From contig NZ_FMVC01000005.1 of NCBI RefSeq assembly GCF_900101855.1, positions 310,001 to 374,000 of the forward strand: a DNA stretch of 64,000 nt, given 5' to 3'. The notes below the pieces were generated by a model. That model made no database searches and was not told the DNA's origin. It saw nothing but the letters and a program-made list of their open reading frames with translations. Positions within the stretch are counted from its first letter, which is position 1. Every line of letters starts with the position of its first letter. Positions 27,617 to 36,124 of the stretch are shown here, piece by piece. Source of the stretch: Flavobacterium anhuiense. GTDB lineage: Bacteria > Bacteroidota > Bacteroidia > Flavobacteriales > Flavobacteriaceae. The translations under genes and the position numbers were made by a program.

Positions 27617-28942
27617 ATGAAAAATTTATTTCTCATTGTGCTATTTTTTTTTAGTCTTGCAATGTTTGGACAAAAAGATTCGACTTACATGAAGAGCATG
27701 ATTAAAAAATACTACGATGCTATTCGAGATCCAAAAGAAGAGAGCGATAATGCTCATAAAATATCTAATGACTTTGATAATGAGAAGTTTAAAAAGAGTA
27801 TATATGTGCCTAAAATTATTTCTTTTAAAGAGTTAGAAACAAGCACAAGTTACATAGATGCTCGTGTAAGGCAGAAAAGTAATAAAAACAACAAAATATT
27901 ATTAACACCTTCAGCATCAAATGCATTTTTTGCATCAGAAGTATCAAGTTATGTGACATCTTCAAAAGATCTTACTTTTCAAAAAGCATATGCTGTTTTA
28001 AATACGGCTGACAAAACCTTGTTTTTGGGCGGGACATTTGATACTCGAGATAAAGAAACGGATGCTGTTAGTCATTTAATTACCACGGGAATTAAAGCAA
28101 AAGTTGATGATGATTTTTCAGCAATTTATAAAAATGGAAAATTGCAAAATGATTTAGGGGTTAGTCTAAAGTATCATTACATATGGAATGGAAGTATTTA
28201 TTATGAGGATGAACAACAAGAAGAAAAAATAAATTCTTTTAGAGTTAATGTAATTGAGAAACTGGTCAATGAAAGTATTTATGATAATCCATCGGACAAT
28301 AAAGCCGAAATAGATTTTTATAAAAAGATTGCGGAAGAAGAAATTGATTATTTGAGAAAATTTAGATTATACAGCTTAAGTACTGATTATTGGATTTCTA
28401 TTGAGACCTACATGCCTGTCTCACCACGTCAGTATGAATTGTTGCCTGATATATCGACGACGGAAAGTAAAAAAGAAAATTTTTATCCTTGGTACATTAC
28501 TGCTGGTTTTACAAAATATTGGAAATGGAGTAGTGGACAATCATGTTATATCAGCGGATTTGGCAATGTCAAAAATAATAATAACATAGAAACAGAAGCA
28601 CTTACGAAATATACTCTTCCTATATATAGTCCGGATAACAGTTCTTTGATAGAAGATAATAAAACTGTTTATGGAGGTGATTTTAAACAATTTATAACTC
28701 CCTCTTTGAGCGCTGAATTTGTAAGCTTTTTTGTTTTAGAAGGAACATTTGGTTTTAGTTCAGGAGTTGATAAAACTTTTGGAGAATACGATACTTTGAA
28801 TTGGAAATTGGGAATACCATTTAGCTTAAAGGATAAAGATGAAAAACCGTCCGTTAATTTTGAAGTTGTATGGAAAGAAGTTAATAAAGATCATTTTGTA
28901 GGAATTAATGTAGGATTCACTTTTGGAAAATTCATTCAATAA
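27617..28942 (+). CDS. Secreted protein of unknown function, possible outer-membrane beta-barrel
   Basis: 441 residues with a signal peptide (MKNLFLIVLFFFSLAMFGQ). The N-terminal 80 residues are charged and helical. The rest alternates polar and hydrophobic residues with many aromatic residues (NWKLGIPFSLKD, FVGINVGFTFGKFIQ), as in outer-membrane barrels. The segment between about 50 and 130 resembles the exported domains of barrel proteins (DARVRQKSNKNNKILLTPSA). No named family is recognised. It begins a group of plus-strand genes of unknown function that runs to 31664. Confidence 0.6.
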   Translation: MKNLFLIVLFFFSLAMFGQKDSTYMKSMIKKYYDAIRDPKEESDNAHKISNDFDNEKFKKSIYVPKIISFKELETSTSYIDARVRQKSNKNNKILLTPSASNAFFASEVSSYVTSSKDLTFQKAYAVLNTADKTLFLGGTFDTRDKETDAVSHLITTGIKAKVDDDFSAIYKNGKLQNDLGVSLKYHYIWNGSIYYEDEQQEEKINSFRVNVIEKLVNESIYDNPSDNKAEIDFYKKIAEEEIDYLRKFRLYSLSTDYWISIETYMPVSPRQYELLPDISTTESKKENFYPWYITAGFTKYWKWSSGQSCYISGFGNVKNNNNIETEALTKYTLPIYSPDNSSLIEDNKTVYGGDFKQFITPSLSAEFVSFFVLEGTFGFSSGVDKTFGEYDTLNWKLGIPFSLKDKDEKPSVNFEVVWKEVNKDHFVGINVGFTFGKFIQ

Positions 28943-29027
28943 ACTGATGATTTTAAAAGACAGTGGAAAAAGTAAATCATAATAATTTTAAATTGATTAT
29001 GTAAAGGTCTAACTAAAATATATTAAA

Positions 29028-29777
29028 ATGAAAACAACAGAATCAGAATTAAAATCAGCTTTCGATTTAGATGCTACTACATTTTTGCCTGCTAAAGAAT
29101 TTAGGCATATATACAACAAAAAAGTAATTTGTGTAACCGATTCTAAAGGATATGCCGAACCAAATAATCAAGATCCAGCTAAAATTAGGGTGGATGCTAC
29201 AGATGGATTTATACCTCTTTGGGATTTAGGCGTAAGCTTAAATTGGAGATTTAGTAAATCTTTTGATACCTATTTTAAAAATCCCGAAGCAGCTAAACAT
29301 GGAGTAAGAAAACTTTTTGGAGAAGCAATATTAGCTTGGAAAGATTCATGTCCAGTTAAATTTAGAGAAGTTAGAGATGCTTGGGATTTTGAAATTAGTA
29401 TGCATCGTGAAGATTGTGATAACACAGGTTGTGTATTAGCTTCAGCTTTCTTTCCTGGTGCTGGTCAGAATACATTTTACATTTATCCAACTATGTTTCA
29501 TCAGTCATATCAAGAGCAAATAGAGACCATTATACATGAAATGGGGCATATTTTTGGTTTGAGACATTTCTTTGCAAACATAACCGAAAGTAGATGGAGA
29601 AGTGAGCTTTTTGGTACGGATAGTCCTTTTTCAATTATGAATTATGGTGACAAAAGCAAGCTAACAGACATTGACATCGAAGATCTAAAACGTTTATACC
29701 AACTTGTATGGAGTAACCAATTAATTGAAATTAACGGCACACCGATTAAGAAGTTTATTTCGTTCCATATGGTTTAG
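29028..29777 (+). CDS. Matrixin-like zinc metalloprotease (metzincin) without signal peptide
   Basis: 249 residues. The full metzincin zinc motif HEMGHIFGLRH is at 170-180 (HExxHxxGxxH), followed by a Met-turn SIMNYG with Met-204. Both are hallmarks of matrixins. The N-terminus (MKTTESELKSAFDLDATTF) is polar and is neither a Sec signal nor a lipobox. Matrixins are normally secreted, so a non-classical route is implied, such as loading into an injection system or release as a cargo. It lacks the N-terminal signature shared by the eCIS cargoes at 34-36 kb. Two cysteines (EDCDNTGC) lie ahead of the catalytic helix. Confidence 0.85.
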   Translation: MKTTESELKSAFDLDATTFLPAKEFRHIYNKKVICVTDSKGYAEPNNQDPAKIRVDATDGFIPLWDLGVSLNWRFSKSFDTYFKNPEAAKHGVRKLFGEAILAWKDSCPVKFREVRDAWDFEISMHREDCDNTGCVLASAFFPGAGQNTFYIYPTMFHQSYQEQIETIIHEMGHIFGLRHFFANITESRWRSELFGTDSPFSIMNYGDKSKLTDIDIEDLKRLYQLVWSNQLIEINGTPIKKFISFHMV

Positions 29778-29911
29778 ATTATGCAAGTAGATCGAGATTA
29801 TTAGAATAGTTTTATGAAAGTGTTTTGGTAACTAGTTGTGCAATAATTTGTTATGGGTGAAAGCTTTAAATTGAGTAATAAATAAAATTTAGAAACAAAT
29901 ACTAAAATATT

Positions 29912-30337
29912 ATGGAAAAAATAGCTTCAAATTCGTTTGCGGAATATCGTTCTGCATTATTCACTTCAAATCCTTTTAAGATAGGATTTCTTTTAAATGA
30001 TGTTATTCATAATCCAGATTCGGCTATTCTTGTGGAGCCAGTCAAGAACGAATATTGGATTTTTTATACAGGTGACGCTTCATTTCCTGAGGAGAAACAC
30101 AATGACATTAAACATTTTCAAGCAGAGAAAATTCAAAATGAAGTTTTATCAATAAATGATAATTCAGTTGATACTGGTCAATGGTTGTCAGAAATGGTTA
30201 AGATAGAACCTGGCGAGTTTTTTGTTCCTACTATTTGTGCAGCTATTAATAAGATAAAAAATAAAAATAGCATTAGAATAGCAATAGAACAAGGTGAAGG
30301 TTTTAATCGCAAACTATATTTTTATTATAAAAAATAA
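29912..30337 (+). CDS. Small protein of unknown function next to metzincin
   Basis: 141 residues, soluble, with no signal peptide and no membrane segment. Mixed alpha/beta character (GFLLNDVIHNPDSAILVEPV, NEYWIFYTGDASF, GEGFNRKLYFYYKK). I do not recognise the family. It follows the metzincin by 134 bases on the same strand. Its size and position would suit an inhibitor or chaperone of the protease, but nothing in the sequence shows this. Confidence 0.55.
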   Translation: MEKIASNSFAEYRSALFTSNPFKIGFLLNDVIHNPDSAILVEPVKNEYWIFYTGDASFPEEKHNDIKHFQAEKIQNEVLSINDNSVDTGQWLSEMVKIEPGEFFVPTICAAINKIKNKNSIRIAIEQGEGFNRKLYFYYKK

Positions 30338-30578
30338 GAAATCTAGGCATTATTTATTTTTTATAATTCTTAATTCATCAAAATCTTTTAGCTAAAAGAT
30401 GCATATAATTTTTCAGTGAAACTTATACATTTTCTATAGCCTATTAGAAAGGTATTTATTTGGCATTGGCTTTAATTATTTAAAAAAAAGATTACTTGAG
30501 TTAATAGAAAATTTAGATAATCTTAGATATTATATTGAAGAGGGATTAAGGTAAAAAAATAACGGATAACAAAAAAAT
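30338..30578 (+). other. Intergenic stretch with an open 43-codon frame lacking a start
   Basis: Between two small unknown genes, codons running to a TAA at about 30551-30553 spell a plausible helical tail (LELIENLDNLRYYIEEGLR) but have no ATG and are preceded by a TGA. This may be the remnant of a deleted gene. No other feature was seen. Confidence 0.3.
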
Positions 30579-30989
30579 ATGAAAAAAATTGATTTAAACG
30601 ACCCTAAACTAAAAGGTAAGTATTATGATGTTAATGATGAGGGAACTGAATTTTCCATACCTCCAAGAGATTTTTTGGATTTAGGAATAGAAAAAGTTGA
30701 TGAAGATTTAAGCTTATTTGTTTGTAATAGTACAGGATGTAGTAATCAAGTTAAAATTACAGACAGAGGCAATGCAGAATATGCATGGTACTATTTAGAT
30801 AATCTTTCTGAAACTGATGCAACTATTACCATTGAAAGAAGATGGATATACGAAGGTTCATGGCGTCGTGAAACAGCACAATGTCGATTATATCCTGGAG
30901 AAATAAGAGAAGTTTTTAGCTTTCCTAGAAATCAGAACCCTATGTGTTGTATTACTGTTTGTTCTCTCACAAACGTAAATAATAAATAA
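30579..30989 (+). CDS. Small cysteine-containing protein of unknown function
   Basis: 136 residues with no signal peptide. It begins MKKIDLNDPKLKGKYYDVND and is beta-rich in its second half (ATITIERRWIYEGSW, CRLYPGEIREVFSF). Six cysteines occur, two as CNSTGC and three as CCITVC at the end. No family is recognised. It lies 21 bases before an exported protein gene on the same strand and may be co-transcribed with it. Confidence 0.55.
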   Translation: MKKIDLNDPKLKGKYYDVNDEGTEFSIPPRDFLDLGIEKVDEDLSLFVCNSTGCSNQVKITDRGNAEYAWYYLDNLSETDATITIERRWIYEGSWRRETAQCRLYPGEIREVFSFPRNQNPMCCITVCSLTNVNNK

Positions 30990-31010
30990 TTTATAGTTTT
31001 AAATTTAAAA

Positions 31011-31664
31011 ATGAAAAAAAATATTTTTTTACTGATTTTGTTCTGTACTATTAATCTTTGTGCCCAGACATCTATAAACCTTTATAAAGGAGCATGGAGT
31101 ACTGTAAATCCAAATAAAACTACAATTATATGTAACTCGGCAGTTTCTAGCCGGATTTATAGAATAACTAATGGAACAATGAGCGCTGATAATGTATTTG
31201 ATGACTATACTATATTAGTTGATGGCATCGAGTTGCCGAGAAGATTTATGGAAGGAGGAGGAGTTGTTGTAGAAGGTAAACGAGTTGAATTAAGGCAAAA
31301 TGGTGTAAGCACGGTATCGATCGGAGTATGGGAAATTATTCAGAAACAAGTTGTCGAAGCTATTGCAAGTACTTGGGCAGCGAAACCTGAGCTGAATAAA
31401 GAGCTTTTAGTTGCAGACTTGAAAACAGCTCAAGAATTTCAATTTTCAGTAAATTCAGAGTTTATTGGATGCAAGCAAAATTTTATAGAAGTAGCTGTTG
31501 ATGGAAATACAGTTAAAGATAATGATGGGAGACCAGTCAATTTTGCCGCTTCTAGTTCATTTCTAGGCGAAGGAAAACGAATAACTATTAAAGTTTCAGG
31601 TCAATGTTCTGCTAACAACAGTTTTGTATCTGGATCACTTTTGCTAAGAAAAATAGAGCACTGA
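31011..31664 (+). CDS. Secreted protein of unknown function
   Basis: 217 residues with a signal peptide (MKKNIFLLILFCTINLCAQ). The mature protein is beta-rich with evenly spaced Gly and Val (VVVEGKRVELRQNGVSTVSI, KRITIKVSGQCSANNSFVSG). Two cysteines late in the sequence (FIGCKQN and GQCSANN) may form a disulfide. No named family is recognised. It closes the plus-strand unknown group and faces the minus-strand methyltransferase gene. No clear terminator is visible in the 125 bases between them. Confidence 0.55.
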   Translation: MKKNIFLLILFCTINLCAQTSINLYKGAWSTVNPNKTTIICNSAVSSRIYRITNGTMSADNVFDDYTILVDGIELPRRFMEGGGVVVEGKRVELRQNGVSTVSIGVWEIIQKQVVEAIASTWAAKPELNKELLVADLKTAQEFQFSVNSEFIGCKQNFIEVAVDGNTVKDNDGRPVNFAASSSFLGEGKRITIKVSGQCSANNSFVSGSLLLRKIEH

Positions 31665-31789
31665 TATTTAATTCTTTGTTTGAAAGAAATTAATTTGAAA
31701 GAATTGTTATAAAAATAAAATAGGTGACGCATTTATTTTGTGAAAGTGAACTTAACATGTATGCTTCTCCATATTTTAAACTTTTTATT

Positions 31790-32248
31790 TTAAGAACGCG
31801 GTTTAGACAAATTTCTATCGTACATAACAATAGTTCCTGCCACGGCAACATTCAAACTTTTTTCCGATTTAAACTTTACTAAATGATGGCATTTTTCCAT
31901 TACTTTTTTGGATAAGCCATGATCTTCTGCGCCCAATATATAAACACACCGTCTAGGATGTTCGAATGTTTCCAGATCAGCAGCTTTTTCAGATAATTCA
32001 ACGCCAACTAATCTTGCTCCTTTAGGTAAGTTCTCAAAAAAAGCTTCAAACGTATCGTAATGAAAATAAGGAATTGCTTTTACTGCGTCGTGTGTATCGC
32101 AGGCTTGTTTGGCATATCGATTTCCAATGGTAAATATAAAAGTAGCCCCTAAGTTTTGAGCTGATCGCCATAAAACACCTAAGTTTTCTGGCGTCTTACC
32201 ATTTTGTATTCCTATGCCGAAGTATTCATTTATAAAATTATCATTCAT
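31790..32248 (-). CDS. TrmH/SpoU-family RNA methyltransferase
   Basis: 152 residues from the ATG at 32248. A methyltransferase of the SPOUT class that 2'-O-methylates tRNA or rRNA with S-adenosylmethionine. Motif 1 is NLGVLWRSAQNLGATFIFTI, motif 2 is CVYILGAEDHGLS, and motif 3 is SLNVAVAGTIVMYDR, which together form the knotted cofactor site. An in-frame ATG 12 codons upstream (32284) is rejected because it overlaps the -33 element and lies upstream of the predicted transcription start. It is a housekeeping gene unrelated to its neighbours. The exact RNA target cannot be told. Confidence 0.85.
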   Translation of the reverse strand: MNDNFINEYFGIGIQNGKTPENLGVLWRSAQNLGATFIFTIGNRYAKQACDTHDAVKAIPYFHYDTFEAFFENLPKGARLVGVELSEKAADLETFEHPRRCVYILGAEDHGLSKKVMEKCHHLVKFKSEKSLNVAVAGTIVMYDRNLSKPRS

Positions 32249-32253
32249 ACGGG

Positions 32254-32284
32254 CAAAAGTACAAACTGTAGGTTGATAAATCAA
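32254..32284 (-). promoter_or_regulatory. Bacteroidota-type promoter with near-leaderless start
   Basis: On the minus strand, TTG (32284-32282) and TACTTTTG (32261-32254) are separated by 20 bases, matching the -33/-7 consensus. The -7 element ends five bases before the ATG at 32248, so the mRNA of the methyltransferase gene would start at or next to its start codon. Confidence 0.55.
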
Positions 32285-32385
32285 TTTTTGTTTAGAAGAA
32301 AAGAAGCCTTTTAATTCTAAAATAGTTGTAATTTGATGGCTCTATTGTTGCCTTTTATCAGAAGAGTTGGTTTTACTTTTAGATA

Positions 32386-34659
32386 TTAATCTCCATCTGT
32401 TTGATCGGCAGTAATAGCCGATTGATTAAGCCAATCAAGCTTGCCTTTAACAGCTTTAACTTTGCTATGATTTGCAGCAAGTTTTTGATCAGCTTTTGTT
32501 TTTACTTTTTCATCTTCATTACCAATTATATGCTGATGAGTAATTTCTCGATCGGCCTGTATTTTTTTTATATTTTCTTCTGTTTTTTGAATTTCCAAAG
32601 GTAAAACTTCAAGACGGTCAAGTGGTGCTTTAGCATGTAGTAATTTAAGATTCAGGTCAGTTGCAGATTTTTCAGCCTTTTGAAATTCAGCTTTAGCTAG
32701 CTCCAATTGTACTTTAATCTCTTTACCATTTGCTTTATCATATGCTTGTTTATAAGCATATTTTGAACTCAGGTCTTTAAGTGCACGTTCGTTGAAACTT
32801 TGACCAGGCTCCCAGCCTGTTTGTGTCAACGTATCTCCACGAAAAGTTACTGGTATTCCTGGTTTAGGTTTTCTGGTTTTTGTTCCTACTACGACAATAT
32901 CATTCAGGATTTTTTGTTTAGTACTTTCTAAATTTTCTATGGCATTTTGAACTTCTTGCTCCATATCCTTTAAAAGTTTTTCTGTGCGAATGCTTTCCTG
33001 TTTAGCTGATTCATATTCCTGTTCTGCTCGTGCAAGTTCCTTTTTGAAACTTTCTTCTTTTACATAAGGGGTTAATTTTTGCATTTCCTGGCGTAATGAG
33101 TCAAGGTGGCTATTTGCGGCCTGTATTTCTGCATCAAATTGTTTTATTTTTTTTCTACTGGCTCTAAGGTCTTTTTGAATAGTATTAAGCTTATTACGTT
33201 GTTTGGCATAGGTAGATAATTCAACTACATCTTCTGCTTCAGAGTCAGAATCATAGTTTAGTGAAGAAGGAGATTCTTTATCGATAGAATTTACTTTAGG
33301 TATGTCTCCATCAATAACTTCTTCACCCGTGAGTTCTTGAAATCGTGCTTTGTTTTTAGCTACAATTGTACTGGCTCGATACCCTACAAACAAGCCTCCA
33401 TGTGTACCTCCAGAATAAAAACTCCAATCTTTAAGTTGCTTGCGAATTTCTTCATTCATAATTTTATGAGATGCATTGCAAGCAAAGCAGTCAGCAAGAG
33501 TACCACCTATATACACATCTTTTTCATTATACTTGCCATTTTTACGACGTTCCAGAATTGCTCCAGTGACTTTAAGTTCACCATGCATATTTTGAGTTTT
33601 ATCAGATGGATTTGTAGAGGTTGGAACTACATAGATACCAGCAGTGCCACTATTGTATTTGGCTCCATTAATTACACCTGCATTGATAGCTATCATCAAT
33701 CGTTTTAACTGTGATGAAACTTCCTCGTTAGTTTCTACTCCAGTCTCTTCATTTGTATATGCCCCTTCCAGTAAATTTTTAGTCTTGGCTATGTCTTTGG
33801 TGCGTCTATGTCCCGTGATTCTTTTGTCTGAAGAGCCAGCTAATGGATCTTCGTCATGAATTATATTCTTGAGTTTTGCAGCTACTGCTGCTAACTTTTT
33901 CTCCTCTTCTAAACTTTCCTGATTGACACTCAAGACAAGTGTATTATCATCCAAAGCTACAGCAACGTGAACATTGGTTTTGGTTGCAAGAATTCTTCCT
34001 ATTCGGTCTATCATTCGCTCAAAGCGTGTCAAATTTTTACGTGGAACTGCATGATGATGCCCTTTAGTGGTAGACGCTGGATCTGCAGGTGATTTATAGC
34101 TTTGAGATCTACCGTGAGTAGAAGGTGGAACCAAACCATGTTCTTCGTCTTCATTGAGCTGTGCAACGGTTGTCTTAGTTGGTTGATTTTGAGAGAGTAA
34201 AAAAGGTTTGGTTATTTGCTTTGTCTGCAAAGCCTTAGCCCCCATAACATCAGCCTCCTTTTCCAAACCTTTGTCATCATTTACATTCACTTTACCTTTC
34301 ATCTGTAAAGTAGGCTTTACTCGCCCTTGTTTTTGCTGTACCACATGCCAGGCTTCATGAGGCAAATGTTTTTCTTGTCCGGAAGCTAGATGAATATTTG
34401 TTCCTTGCGCATAGGCATGAGCATTAAGTTGAGCAGGTTTGTCTGAGTTATAATGTACTTTAACATCATCCATAGAATGACCAGAGAGCTTTTCTATGCC
34501 TGATTTTAAATTGTCTGGCAAGCCAGTATTATTGACTTTTTTTTGTAAAACAGAAACGGGACGATTGTCCTGAAGTTCTCTTGCCTTATTTTGAATAACT
34601 TTTTCGTCAGAACTATTTGCGGCAGATTGCGTTTTCGTTTTATGAGTTGAATATTCCAT
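32386..34659 (-). CDS. eCIS cargo: DUF4157 domain plus deaminase-like toxin domain
   Basis: 757 residues from the ATG at 34659; a TTG three codons earlier is the only alternative. The N-terminus carries the cargo signature [16 protein letters not shown] (about 27-42). DUF4157 follows ([34 protein letters not shown] with HExxH at 101-105), a domain repeatedly found in eCIS effectors. Residues 200-430 look like a toxin domain: a beta hairpin ([17 protein letters not shown]), then MHGELKV (His-359, Glu-361) and [17 protein letters not shown] (Cys-391, Cys-394). That HxE...CxxC arrangement is the zinc site of the cytidine-deaminase superfamily. The last 270 residues are mostly coiled coil. It is the final gene of the eCIS operon. 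The cargo role is well supported by context; the deaminase assignment is by motif only. Confidence 0.8.
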   Translation of the reverse strand: MEYSTHKTKTQSAANSSDEKVIQNKARELQDNRPVSVLQKKVNNTGLPDNLKSGIEKLSGHSMDDVKVHYNSDKPAQLNAHAYAQGTNIHLASGQEKHLPHEAWHVVQQKQGRVKPTLQMKGKVNVNDDKGLEKEADVMGAKALQTKQITKPFLLSQNQPTKTTVAQLNEDEEHGLVPPSTHGRSQSYKSPADPASTTKGHHHAVPRKNLTRFERMIDRIGRILATKTNVHVAVALDDNTLVLSVNQESLEEEKKLAAVAAKLKNIIHDEDPLAGSSDKRITGHRRTKDIAKTKNLLEGAYTNEETGVETNEEVSSQLKRLMIAINAGVINGAKYNSGTAGIYVVPTSTNPSDKTQNMHGELKVTGAILERRKNGKYNEKDVYIGGTLADCFACNASHKIMNEEIRKQLKDWSFYSGGTHGGLFVGYRASTIVAKNKARFQELTGEEVIDGDIPKVNSIDKESPSSLNYDSDSEAEDVVELSTYAKQRNKLNTIQKDLRASRKKIKQFDAEIQAANSHLDSLRQEMQKLTPYVKEESFKKELARAEQEYESAKQESIRTEKLLKDMEQEVQNAIENLESTKQKILNDIVVVGTKTRKPKPGIPVTFRGDTLTQTGWEPGQSFNERALKDLSSKYAYKQAYDKANGKEIKVQLELAKAEFQKAEKSATDLNLKLLHAKAPLDRLEVLPLEIQKTEENIKKIQADREITHQHIIGNEDEKVKTKADQKLAANHSKVKAVKGKLDWLNQSAITADQTDGD

Positions 34660-34703
34660 AAAAACCAATTTTAATTGCTATTAGTTATTGCTAGATTTAA
34701 GTT

Positions 34704-35264
34704 TTATCTTCTTTTCTTACTTGGTCTGCGCATATAATTTTTTGCAATTTTTTTTCTATGCAGTGCATGATATTTCTTGAAACCTGTTACTCCTACATTT
34801 GCTCTGTTTCCTCTTGATGTATTGCATGTTCCGCAAAAAATTCTGCCATTTCTCATGTTATTTTTACCGCCTTTTGATGCAGGTTGTATGTGATCAACGT
34901 GAAATTGTCCATCGCCCATTCTCCTTCCTTTAAAGGTAGCATAGTGTATTTTTTTGTGTTGGAATCCACAATTAGTGCAGGTATGAAAACCTCCGTTACT
35001 CTTTTTATTTGCTGCTAATTTTTTTTCGCGTTGCTCTTTGGTGAAATTTATCCGTCCCAATTGCACAACATTAGAGTTAAAATTGGCAATCGCTTGATTA
35101 GATTTTAACTGTCTAACGGAAATATTGGTATTGGTTAAAGTTGACGACGAAACACGATTATCGGCCAACTGAAAAGTGTTGCCAATAGTATTTCTATTAG
35201 GAGTAAGACTGTTTGCCGCACCTTGATGATCATTTTCTTTTGGAACTTCACTATAGCGATTCAT
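34704..35264 (-). CDS. eCIS cargo: HNH endonuclease with short targeting N-terminus
   Basis: 186 residues. Residues 1-75 are disordered-looking and polar and include FQLADNR (31-37) and two later QL motifs, as in the sister cargoes. Residues 90-160 form a zinc-stapled HNH nuclease: CTNC (96-99), FHVDHIQPASKGGKNN with the catalytic DH at 124-125, and CGTCNTSRGN (144-153). The C-terminus is strongly basic (HRKKIAKNYMRRPSKKRR) and could bind DNA or act as a nuclear localisation signal. It lies between another HNH cargo and the deaminase-like cargo. A nuclease of this kind would cleave the DNA of the injected cell. No immunity gene is seen beside it, which is usual for eCIS that target other kinds of cells. 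Confidence 0.85.
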   Translation of the reverse strand: MNRYSEVPKENDHQGAANSLTPNRNTIGNTFQLADNRVSSSTLTNTNISVRQLKSNQAIANFNSNVVQLGRINFTKEQREKKLAANKKSNGGFHTCTNCGFQHKKIHYATFKGRRMGDGQFHVDHIQPASKGGKNNMRNGRIFCGTCNTSRGNRANVGVTGFKKYHALHRKKIAKNYMRRPSKKRR

Positions 35265-35316
35265 AATGCTTTCTTTTTATTAAAATTGCGATGAGGAATA
35301 TAGTCGAATATAGTTT

Positions 35317-36096
35317 CTAAGCTATTATGCCAGAACCGCCTGATCCTGAATCAGGATCATAACGAAAATCTTTATAAAAACCTTTATTTTCAGGTTCATC
35401 ATCTGGTGTGTGGTATCCGTCTTCTTCATCTTCACTTTCGTAACTCACTTTTTTCTTTTTCTCATATTTATGGCTTTCATTGCATTTTTTGCACAAGGCT
35501 CTTAGACGATCAGGATCATTATGATCTTCTCTTATTTCTGAATCAGTTGCACCTTTTGATTTCAAGTCGCGCTCACGTGGCGCCCATGGCGGATAATGGT
35601 CTAATGTTAAAGCCCGTAGTTCGTGAGGATTGCCACTTTGGCTTGTGTAGGCAAATCGGGTTAGTTCTAGTTTTTTGCTTCCTTTCTTTTTATAAGCAAG
35701 CGGTCTTCTGCAGCCAGGACAAGTATAAATTGCATCAAAATTGCTATTTACATTAGTACGTTCATGGGCAGTATGTTCGATAACGTGATCCCTTGTCTCA
35801 TTAGGAATATGATATCTTTTTTGTTTTTTGGCTTGTGGTGGAACATAATCACCGCTGCCATCGTCGTCACTTTCCGAGTCTTGCCTTTTTCTTTTCTTCT
35901 GGTTCTTTTTTCCATCACCGCCTTTTAATTGTGTAACCGTGTTAGTGTTATCTGTTAATGTGTTCTCATGCAGTTTTTTCTGTACGATAGAATATTCCCG
36001 ATTATCTTTTAATTGAGCTGTGTTTTTATTCTGAGTAGCATTTGCCGCAGCAATTGAGGCTATGTTTTCGGATATTTTTTTGTGTTGTTGCGTCAT
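35317..36096 (-). CDS. eCIS cargo: second HNH-like endonuclease with NLS-like clusters
   Basis: 259 residues. The N-terminal signature AQLKDNREYSIVQKKL (27-42) aligns with that of the deaminase-like cargo. A second TQLKGG at 55-60 precedes a basic cluster KKNQKKRKR (63-71), an acidic spacer (DSESDDDGSGD) and KKQKR (90-94), a layout like a bipartite nuclear localisation signal. The nuclease part has CPGC (126-129), LTLDHYPPWAPRERDL with DH at 166-167, and RLRALCKKCNESHK (CKKC at 202-205), the usual zinc-bound HNH order. The acidic Gly-rich tail is probably disordered. It lies 28 bases after the small protein at 36125. Confidence 0.8.
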   Translation of the reverse strand: MTQQHKKISENIASIAAANATQNKNTAQLKDNREYSIVQKKLHENTLTDNTNTVTQLKGGDGKKNQKKRKRQDSESDDDGSGDYVPPQAKKQKRYHIPNETRDHVIEHTAHERTNVNSNFDAIYTCPGCRRPLAYKKKGSKKLELTRFAYTSQSGNPHELRALTLDHYPPWAPRERDLKSKGATDSEIREDHNDPDRLRALCKKCNESHKYEKKKKVSYESEDEEDGYHTPDDEPENKGFYKDFRYDPDSGSGGSGIIA

Positions 36097-36124
36097 TTTC
36101 TTCTTTTTTGAATTGTATAACAGC

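Noticed and set aside
27617..28942. Reading the 441-residue protein as an effector of the eCIS
   Set aside because: It has a standard signal peptide and barrel-like strands, so export through Sec is more likely.
30420..30553. A 43-codon stretch ending LRYYIEEGLR
   Set aside because: There is no start codon and a stop precedes it, so it is kept only as a possible remnant.
32386..34659. HHHAVPRK near residue 201 of the deaminase-like cargo as an AHH-type nuclease site
   Set aside because: It is not followed by the expected pattern, while the HGE and CxxC motifs that follow form a coherent deaminase arrangement.
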